Assembly (NCBI GenBank): GCA_038237805.1
Contig: JBBRYI010000001.1
Location: forward strand, 186,001-250,000
DNA from: JBBQFI01 sp038237805
GTDB lineage: Bacteria; Verrucomicrobiota; Verrucomicrobiia; Chthoniobacterales; UBA10450
DNA: 64,000 nt
Reading direction: 5' to 3'
In this document: piece by piece, positions 57,725 through 64,000 of the stretch
How positions within the stretch are numbered: the first letter of the stretch is position 1
Layout: every line of letters starts with the position of its first letter
Translations under genes and position numbers: made by a program
The notes under the pieces: model-generated
What the model saw: only the letters and a program-made list of their open reading frames with translations
Databases searched by the model: none
What the model was told of the DNA's origin: nothing

Positions 57725-59809
57725 ATGGATCAGCCCCCACCCAATTTACCGGTAGCCAAGAGGAGAATACTTTTGGCGCACTTTGCGGTCGTGTTGGGCG
57801 GCGTGATTCTCTTTGCAGTTCCGTCGTCTAATGTCATTCTCGCGCAGAGTGGTGAACGGTCACCCACTCTGCCTCACCACCAATCCGATCCTGCGCAGAT
57901 ACAGGCCGGCGGAGTGGCGAATGGACGTACGCCAGCAGCGGTTCCAAGCGCGCCTTTAGCGCCGCCAAGCTGGGTGGCGGCCGCTCCGTATCCGACAACC
58001 ATCGCTCGTTACGCCTTCGCGCAGGTTGGCCAGGATTTGTACGTCATCTCTGGTTTTTCAAGCGTAATCCTAAACACAGTTAATCGGTACAACGCCACCG
58101 CCAACACTTGGACACCGCTTGCTCCAATTCCAGTCGGCTCGGAAGCCCCCGCCGCCGCCTACTTTAAAGGTAAGATTTATGTCATAGACGGCAGTGGCGG
58201 AAATCTGATTCGCATCTACGACATCGCGACCAACACTTGGACGAATGGTCCTCCGAGACCAGGGTTCACCGATTGCTATGGTGCCGCGGCCGGGGCATTC
58301 AATGGCAACGTATATGTGGTCGGCGGTAGCGGTGCCGCGCCAAATAAACTTCTTTCAATCTATAACATCTCCAATAACACGTGGAGCAGCGGGCCCGCTG
58401 CACCTGCGGATTACGAACTAGGAGGCTATACGCAGGTAGGGCAGTTTCTTTACCTGATCGGCACCTCTACAGGTGACCCCGCGAATCACACTAACAGCAC
58501 CGTGAGCATGCGCCTCGATATGTCGACCAACACATGGAGCACCGGCCCTGCCTGGACACCGCAGCGCGCCGATTTCGCTCTCGCCGCCAGCGGCTCCAAG
58601 CTTTTTGCCATCGGCGGCGACCTTAACGGCGGGGGCTTTTTCGATTTTTCCACACAGGTGGACGAACTGGAGACAAGCAGCTGGCCCGCGGGAACGTGGG
58701 CCGCTTCCGCGAGCAATTTACCCTCGGCACGTCAGGGCAATCAGGCTGGTTTTTTCAGTACCGGGCGCAGCGGGGGAGAGATATGGAGCACAGGCGGTGT
58801 AACTAAAGTGAACCCCGTTACTACAACGGCTGAGCACCTTTTTCGTCCGGTTCCTTGCGTGATAACGTTCACCGGAGCTATCGGCTCGCATTCTACAACG
58901 TATCCCAGCTCGAGTGGCGTCCAAACAAACCGAGTGGCTCGACTTAACAATCCGAGTGTCTGCGGCGTGACGAAGGCTTTCCCCGGCACTTCTTCCGGAT
59001 CATTTGCTTTCGATCAATATAGTTTCACAAATAATGGCCCGCCGGTATGTGTTACTTTTACCATAGATACCGCATGCACAGCGAGTCAGGAGATTTTCGC
59101 GGTTGCTTATCTCGGCAGTTTTAATCCAGCGAATGTCGCTGCAAATTATCTGGGCGATATAGCATTCAGCCCTCCCACCGGCCACAGTTTCTCTGTTGAT
59201 GTGCCTGCAAACTCGACGGTAGTCCTGGTTGTGAGCGAGGTCAGTACAAGTGCTTGTCCCAACTATATAGTTACGGTGAATGGTTTGAGCTGCGGTTTCC
59301 AATTGACCTCCGCCGTTTCTAAAAAAGTTCATGGCGGCACACCATTCAATATCAACCTGCCTCTTGTCGGCGCACCAGGCGTCGAGTGCCGCACCGGGGG
59401 TACTGGCGGCAACCATACAATCGTCTTCACCTTCAATAACACTGTAGTAAGCGGCAGCGCGACTGTCACAACCGGGACGGGCACGGCTGGTGCAGCGACC
59501 TTCTCGGGCAATACCATGACCGTGCCGCTCACTGGTGTTGCCGATCAACAGAAGATCACTGTCACCCTCAACGGTGTAACCGATAACTCCTCGCGCGTTC
59601 TAGCCAGCACTCCCGTAAGTATGAACGTGCTCCTCGGCGACACGAATGGAAACAAGACTGTTAACTCTACCGATATCTCACAAACTAAGGTCCAATCGGG
59701 CGTAGCTGTCAGCGCTGCTAACTTTCGCAACGACACAAACGTCAGCGGAGGAATCAACGCTACGGATATTTCCCAGGTAAAGGTGAACTCCGGGCACGGC
59801 GTGCCGTAA
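57725..59809 (+). CDS. Secreted kelch-repeat protein with dockerin-like C-terminus
   Basis: 694 residues. N-terminal membrane/signal segment (LLAHFAVVLGGVILFAVPSSNVILAQ). Residues 85-350 form a kelch beta-propeller of about five blades, each with a variant of DLYVISG or VYVVGG followed by YDIATNTWTNGP. Residues 370-530 are a beta domain with paired Cys and resemble proprotein-convertase-type surface modules. The C-terminus has an Ig-like/Big domain and two Ca-binding dockerin-like loops (GDTNGNKTVNSTDISQTK and NDTNVSGGINATDISQVK). Extracellular or outer-surface. Free dockerin tails without scaffoldins are seen in Verrucomicrobiota. No CCTAACGA word occurs in this gene. Confidence 0.85.
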   Translation: MDQPPPNLPVAKRRILLAHFAVVLGGVILFAVPSSNVILAQSGERSPTLPHHQSDPAQIQAGGVANGRTPAAVPSAPLAPPSWVAAAPYPTTIARYAFAQVGQDLYVISGFSSVILNTVNRYNATANTWTPLAPIPVGSEAPAAAYFKGKIYVIDGSGGNLIRIYDIATNTWTNGPPRPGFTDCYGAAAGAFNGNVYVVGGSGAAPNKLLSIYNISNNTWSSGPAAPADYELGGYTQVGQFLYLIGTSTGDPANHTNSTVSMRLDMSTNTWSTGPAWTPQRADFALAASGSKLFAIGGDLNGGGFFDFSTQVDELETSSWPAGTWAASASNLPSARQGNQAGFFSTGRSGGEIWSTGGVTKVNPVTTTAEHLFRPVPCVITFTGAIGSHSTTYPSSSGVQTNRVARLNNPSVCGVTKAFPGTSSGSFAFDQYSFTNNGPPVCVTFTIDTACTASQEIFAVAYLGSFNPANVAANYLGDIAFSPPTGHSFSVDVPANSTVVLVVSEVSTSACPNYIVTVNGLSCGFQLTSAVSKKVHGGTPFNINLPLVGAPGVECRTGGTGGNHTIVFTFNNTVVSGSATVTTGTGTAGAATFSGNTMTVPLTGVADQQKITVTLNGVTDNSSRVLASTPVSMNVLLGDTNGNKTVNSTDISQTKVQSGVAVSAANFRNDTNVSGGINATDISQVKVNSGHGVP

Positions 59810-60183
59810 TCAAGAAGGGTGCGGAATTGCGTCGGGGCGTTAGCGTCTTTTCCGCCCGGAATGGCCGGCATGGGCAGCCACCGAAATTTCGCCAAGTTCG
59901 TAGAAATGTATTTGCTACGAGACCCCCATTTCGTAATATCGGCGCGCTCTTCCCGGACAGTTTAATGTAGACCCCTGATGAACACTCGTTCAGCCAACAA
60001 TCGACGCCATTTTGAGCTCGCACGTGTCTCGGTTCTACCAAGCCTTTGCCTTTCGAGATCGCGTCTCACGTCGATCGGTGCCATTAATCCCGGCAATATT
60101 TCCAACACTACCGGGCCGGCTAACTTACAATCAGCCGAACAGCAGCCAGCAGGATAGCGGATCATTACGTTCGAAGGGCAACG
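59810..60183. other. Non-coding gap before EPS locus
   Basis: 374 bases without a convincing gene. It contains a hairpin TCGTAG-(11)-CTACGA at 59898-59920, within a longer pairing of AAATTTCG / CGAAATTT type, which probably ends the kelch gene transcript. The remainder should hold the promoter of the exopolysaccharide genes, but no clear -10/-35 pair can be fixed by eye. Confidence 0.5.
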
Positions 60184-61608
60184 ATGACCGCTGGCGCGAT
60201 TCTTAACTCCGCACAAGGTTTTGGCTTAGCGCGAAAAGCTCTCCTGGCTTTTGCGGCGTTAGGTATTTCGTCTTTCATCGTGGCAGTCGCTTTTGCCCAG
60301 GATGTCTCGATCGCCGACTTAGAACCGTCTTCAATCGATTCGACACCTCCTCCTGCCGATTCGGTCGAACCTATGCCGCTAAGCGAACCTCCCCCGCCGA
60401 GCGAGGCCCCCGCCGATGAATTCGATTCTACTTTGCCGGCTCCGCAAAACGATGTCGCGCTCCCGGTCGCCGGGAAAGATAGCAGCCTTTCCGCCGTCCC
60501 CCGGAAGTTCCACTACGCGGTTCACGTAACCGTCAGAGGCGTCTATGACGACAATATTGAGATAACCAACACGAATCGTTCTTCAGATTACTACTTCGCG
60601 ATCGAACCGGCCATCACCCTCGGATACGGCGACATCGTAGGGCTTGAAGGCAATTACATTCGATTCGATTACGAGCCCAGCATTTTTCTTTTTATCGATC
60701 ATGACAACGCGAATGCTGTCCAACACATCATTCGTTTACAGGGCTACCATCGCTTTGGCCGGCTCGCGTTCACGTTGGATCAAGACGTCCAATTGCTGGA
60801 AGGAGCAAACCTCAATACAACAACCAATGGCTTGAGTAATGTCGGAATCATCGATGCTGGCGGGCGAAATCGAGTCAATCTTTACGCAACGAGATTGGGC
60901 GCAACCTACGACCTAACCGGCAAGACGTTTCTGAGCGGCGGACTGGATTACTCGATTTGGGACTACAAGAATAATCTTATCAGCTCTGAATACCTTTCAG
61001 GTAATCTGTTCATCAATTACAATTACAGTCCAAAGTTAGTCATAGGCTTGGGCGGAACCGGCGGGTACAATTGGGTCGATTCGCCCAGTCCCAATCAAAC
61101 ATTCGAACAAGCGAACGTCCGCGTGGGTTATCAAATCACGGGCAAGATTTCCTTGAACGCTTCGGGTGGCGTAGAATTTCGACAGTTTGAAAACGAGGCC
61201 CGCGGTGGTCACGTTTCGCCGGTTTACGATCTAAACGCGACTTATCAGCCTTTCGATGGAACAAGCATCACGCTCAGCGGCACTGGCCGGATTTTGAACT
61301 CTGCCGTCTCTGCGGGGCAAGATTACACCGCGTCAACTATCACCGCTGGAGTACGACAGCGTTTCCTCGGACGCATTTACTTCAGTCTCACCGCAGGTTA
61401 CGAACATGCAGAGTATTTCAATGCCGTCGATGGCGTTAACGCGACGCGGGACGACAATTACTATTTTATTCAACCGGCTCTTGATCTTACAGTCACTCGT
61501 TGGTGGACTGTGGGTGCCTACTACCTCCATCGGGAAGATGACAGCTCTACCGAGAATTTTAGTTTCTATGACAACCAATTCGGCATTCGAAGTGCATTTA
61601 CGTTCTAG
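60184..61608 (+). CDS. Outer-membrane beta-barrel protein, BBP2_2-like
   Basis: 474 residues. Signal peptide (ALLAFAALGISSFIVAVAFA before QDVS), a Pro/Asp-rich region to about residue 105, then a series of amphipathic beta strands (HYAVHVTVRGVYDDNIEITN, YFAIEPAITLGYGD, LGATYDLTGKTFLSGGLDYSIWDYKNN) ending with aromatic SFYDNQFGIRSAFTF, a typical outer-membrane barrel C-terminus. The pattern matches putative beta-barrel porin 2 proteins found next to exopolysaccharide export genes. Overlaps the Wza-like gene by 41 bases. Confidence 0.8.
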   Translation: MTAGAILNSAQGFGLARKALLAFAALGISSFIVAVAFAQDVSIADLEPSSIDSTPPPADSVEPMPLSEPPPPSEAPADEFDSTLPAPQNDVALPVAGKDSSLSAVPRKFHYAVHVTVRGVYDDNIEITNTNRSSDYYFAIEPAITLGYGDIVGLEGNYIRFDYEPSIFLFIDHDNANAVQHIIRLQGYHRFGRLAFTLDQDVQLLEGANLNTTTNGLSNVGIIDAGGRNRVNLYATRLGATYDLTGKTFLSGGLDYSIWDYKNNLISSEYLSGNLFINYNYSPKLVIGLGGTGGYNWVDSPSPNQTFEQANVRVGYQITGKISLNASGGVEFRQFENEARGGHVSPVYDLNATYQPFDGTSITLSGTGRILNSAVSAGQDYTASTITAGVRQRFLGRIYFSLTAGYEHAEYFNAVDGVNATRDDNYYFIQPALDLTVTRWWTVGAYYLHREDDSSTENFSFYDNQFGIRSAFTF

Positions 61609-62335
61609 CAGTCGTCAGCAGCCTCTTCGCGGCGACGCACACCGGGCGATCGTCCTTGCCGCATTTGTGTTAATCACCGCACTATCCATCGCGCAGCCTG
61701 CGCCCGAACCGTCACAAGCCCCCCGGCCACAAATTTCCCTCGCTTCGCCGTCAAGTAATTCGACGAACTACTCGTCTCCGAGTTCCGGATCCTTCAATGC
61801 AGGCGTAACAAATGGCGTCAGCGCGCCGACCGGTTATCAGCTTAGCTCGAACGATTCAATTGCCGTGGAAGTTTTTGGTGAAGACGATCTCAAGACCGCT
61901 ACGCGTTTGAACGGCGAAGGCGCGGTAAGTTTACCTTTGCTAGGCTCGGTTCGGCTGATTGGACTCACACTCTCACAGGCCACCGCAAAAATCACCGACC
62001 TCTACGCGCGAGATTATCTCGTCAATCCAAAGGTCAATGTAACATTGCTTGGTTACGCAAAGCGTCGCTTTACCGTTCTGGGACAGGTGAGCCGGCCTGG
62101 AAGCTACGAAATGCCGGAGACGAGCCCCGGCGGTATCGATCTTCTTGAAGCGATTGCAATGGCGGGTGGTTACACACGGATCGCGGCCCCCGAACGCATC
62201 AGCGTGCGGCGGCGTCCTGGCGAAAATGGTGAGAAGGTTATAAGAGTAGACGCTAAACGGCTCGCGCGCGCCGGCGGAGGAACCTTCCGTGTGGAATCGG
62301 GCGACACGATCACAGTCGGTGAGAGTATTTTCTAG
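61568..62335 (+). CDS. Polysaccharide export protein, Wza-like
   Basis: 255 residues from ATG 61568, inside the end of the barrel gene. Signal segment AIVLAAFVLITALSIAQ without a lipobox Cys, so unlike Wza it is not obviously a lipoprotein. Poly_export domain (YQLSSNDSIAVEVFGEDDLKTATRLNGEGAVSLPLLGSVRL) and an SLBB domain (FTVLGQVSRPGSYEMPETSPGGIDLLEAIAMAGGYTR). Forms the outer-membrane/periplasmic part of polysaccharide export. Coupled to the Wzc-like gene 63 bases downstream. Confidence 0.9.
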   Translation: MTTNSAFEVHLRSSSRQQPLRGDAHRAIVLAAFVLITALSIAQPAPEPSQAPRPQISLASPSSNSTNYSSPSSGSFNAGVTNGVSAPTGYQLSSNDSIAVEVFGEDDLKTATRLNGEGAVSLPLLGSVRLIGLTLSQATAKITDLYARDYLVNPKVNVTLLGYAKRRFTVLGQVSRPGSYEMPETSPGGIDLLEAIAMAGGYTRIAAPERISVRRRPGENGEKVIRVDAKRLARAGGGTFRVESGDTITVGESIF

Positions 62336-62398
62336 TATGTTTTCCGCTCCGAATGCTTTCGCAAGAAGCCAGGCGTGTAAATTGCCATTCCATTTTCA

Positions 62399-64000
62399 AT
62401 GCCTCCCTTAGAACAAACGCAGCGCAGTTCATCGTCCCCTTCAGTTCCGGGTGTGGGAGACGCGCTCGCCGAACCGAGAGGCTTCGACTTCCGTCATTTC
62501 TGGCATTCGATATTGGAACGCGTGTGGATTGTCGTTCTTTGTGTTCTTGCGGGCCTCGTTATAGCGCTTGGGTATCTCGCGCGCACCCCAAAGCTTTATC
62601 AAGGTCACACTGTTCTTGAAGTGGAAGTGCAGGAGCCGACGATGGTAAACGATCCGGAAATAAGTTCGCGCATTCGCTCCGCCTTTCTCGCCAGCCAGGA
62701 AGCGATGCGCACGATCGAGCAGAACCTAACGAATCGCAGCTTGCTCGCACGTGTCGTCCGCGCGGAAGGTTTGGCTAATGATGGCGGCCGCGCTCTTCTG
62801 GGCACAAGCGCGGCGAGCGATAAGAAAAACACGCCGGCTCCCTCTGCCTCGATATCTCCTTCATCGCCCGCCCCGACGAGCGTTGCAATAACACCAACTT
62901 ACACACCATTGGAAGAAGGTTTGGCTGGCGCTCTTTCCACGATGATTAAGCCAGTGATTCGGCGCGGCACGCGATTGATCGATCTGTATGTTACGAATCG
63001 CGACCCGGCTCTTGCGCAAAGCCTTGCCGAAGCAGTGGGCCGAGAGTACATCCGCAGTTCAATCGAGCACCGCGCCTCGTTCAGTCAGGAGACGTTGCGC
63101 TATCTCTTCGAAGAAGAAGAAAGGCTGAAACTTAATCTGCAAAAGAGCGAATCGGCCGTTGCCGAATACAAGGCGAACACGCCCGATGCTCTCCAATTAG
63201 GAGGCGGCGCGGCTTCGACTGGAAGTCAGACCGGCGCCGTCAGCGTAGGCGGTCGCGGTGGTTTGGTGGAAGACAAACTACAGGAGTTGACCAGCAAATT
63301 GACCGGCGCCAAAGCCGAGCGCCTTCGTTTGGAAGGTCAGCTCAAGCAAGTGGAACAAACCGGCAACAATATCGATGCGTTGCTCGCAGTCCCGGTCATC
63401 GCAGCTGCCCCTACTATAGTCGATCGCCGCCGCGATGTTGCGCAGTTGGAAGCAGGAGTAGCTACACTTGCGCAACGTTACAAAGACAAACACCCAAAGA
63501 TGCTGGCTGCGCGCGCCGCCCTATCCGAGGCACGCGGTGCGCTCCGTCGCGAAGTTCTGGCTCAGCCGGAAATCTTGCGTAACACCATCCAACAGGCGCA
63601 TGCGGCCGAACAAAACATGGGAGTGGCGACGCAGGAACAGGAAAAAGCGGCGCTTGCTCTTAACAAGGCCGCCATTGGTTACCAGGAATTGGCGCGACAG
63701 GCCGAAACAGATCGCGCGCTCTACGAAAGCGTCTTGCGCCAAATCAAAGAGACTAACCTAACGAAAGATGTAAAGACGAATGCCGTAAGCGTCATCGAAC
63801 ATTCTCCTTACCCGAATTTCCCGGTAAGCCCCAATCCCAGGAAAGCCATCGTCCTCGGGTTACTCGGCGGACTCGCAGCAGCTCTCGCTTTTGTTTACCT
63901 CGCCGATATCCTGGATCGTTCTATCAAGACGGTAGATCAGGCTGAATCGCTTTTAGGTCTTCCCGTTCTCGCAGCCGTACCCGAAGCAACCAGCAATGCA
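62399..64000 (+). CDS. Chain-length determinant/Wzc-like protein (3' end outside window)
   Basis: 534 codons visible from ATG 62399, open to the window end. First transmembrane segment near residue 45 (VWIVVLCVLAGLVIALGYLA), Wzz domain (YQGHTVLEVEVQEPTMVNDPEI), a long coiled-coil region with heptads (SKLTGAKAERLRLEGQLKQ, QRYKDKHPKMLAARAAL), then PYPNFPVSPNPRKAIVLGLLGGLAAALAF (proline motif and second segment) and IKTVDQAESLLGLPVLAAVPE, the start of a BY-kinase linker. A tyrosine autokinase domain is expected past the window edge. Two CCTAACGA words. Confidence 0.9.
   Translation, partial: MPPLEQTQRSSSSPSVPGVGDALAEPRGFDFRHFWHSILERVWIVVLCVLAGLVIALGYLARTPKLYQGHTVLEVEVQEPTMVNDPEISSRIRSAFLASQEAMRTIEQNLTNRSLLARVVRAEGLANDGGRALLGTSAASDKKNTPAPSASISPSSPAPTSVAITPTYTPLEEGLAGALSTMIKPVIRRGTRLIDLYVTNRDPALAQSLAEAVGREYIRSSIEHRASFSQETLRYLFEEEERLKLNLQKSESAVAEYKANTPDALQLGGGAASTGSQTGAVSVGGRGGLVEDKLQELTSKLTGAKAERLRLEGQLKQVEQTGNNIDALLAVPVIAAAPTIVDRRRDVAQLEAGVATLAQRYKDKHPKMLAARAALSEARGALRREVLAQPEILRNTIQQAHAAEQNMGVATQEQEKAALALNKAAIGYQELARQAETDRALYESVLRQIKETNLTKDVKTNAVSVIEHSPYPNFPVSPNPRKAIVLGLLGGLAAALAFVYLADILDRSIKTVDQAESLLGLPVLAAVPEATSNA

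Overview
The window reads as a chromosomal segment of a Verrucomicrobiota bacterium, probably a soil Spartobacteria/Chthoniobacterales relative. This assignment is an inference from protein flavour, roughly 55-58% GC, many palindromic intergenic repeats, a free dockerin-like tail on a secreted kelch protein and weak use of Shine-Dalgarno sites; I could not run a taxonomic search. There are no insertion sequences, prophage structural genes or CRISPR arrays.

Layout. 1-6358: gyrB (5' end cut off by the window), a multi-pass membrane protein and gyrA. 6413-7764 (minus): a 59-residue lipoprotein, a GGQ release-factor-like protein, an FMN reductase broken by an apparent frameshift, and tRNA-Leu(UAA). 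7910-14897 (plus): an accessory run of two papain-like C1 proteins, a DUF900-type serine hydrolase, two small lipoproteins, a conserved membrane protein and a GH75-like/PG-binding/CHAP fusion. 14954-17673: DJ-1/PfpI, pgsA and der. 17744-21779 (minus): sucC, two VOC proteins, sucD and citrate synthase. 21911-31570 (plus): PAS protein, phosphohexomutase, lnt, an ABC exporter whose permease is fused to an amidohydrolase, and an S1/P1 nuclease. 31572-34721 (minus): a Spy/CpxP-like protein and clpB. 34851-42608: MFS, TIM-barrel epimerase, LPG-synthase-like flippase, RibD-type reductase, BBE oxidoreductase, DUF1272, and an SRPBCC plus ketosynthase pair. 42666-48951 (mostly minus): trmD, CmcI-like methyltransferase, khpA, rpsP, ffh and a polysaccharide deacetylase lipoprotein. 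49216-56637: amidase, MFS, a conserved Cys-rich protein, methionine synthase split into two ORFs, and a fatty acid desaturase. 56802-57615: tRNA-Pro and tRNA-Glu with a secreted proline-rich protein between them. 57725-64000: kelch/dockerin protein and the start of an exopolysaccharide export locus (beta-barrel, Wza-like, Wzc-like, cut off by the window end).

The most striking signal is not a gene. The asymmetric octamer CCTAACGA, usually as GCCTAACGAR, occurs at least 41 times by eye on the two strands, where base composition predicts about two. It sits in all kinds of genes, in both orientations and in several reading frames, recurs at gene 3' ends and is sometimes paired in inverted orientation. 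That is the behaviour of a DNA uptake sequence or another genome-wide recognition word. A second layer is a set of palindromic repeat families. Three members lie in frame inside conserved genes (clpB, metH, rpsP), resembling the palindromic elements of Rickettsia.

Functionally the segment mixes housekeeping (topoisomerase, TCA cycle, translation and SRP, B12-dependent methionine synthesis) with envelope biology (lipoprotein acylation, peptidoglycan hydrolysis, exopolysaccharide export) and one accessory hydrolase cassette of unknown purpose.
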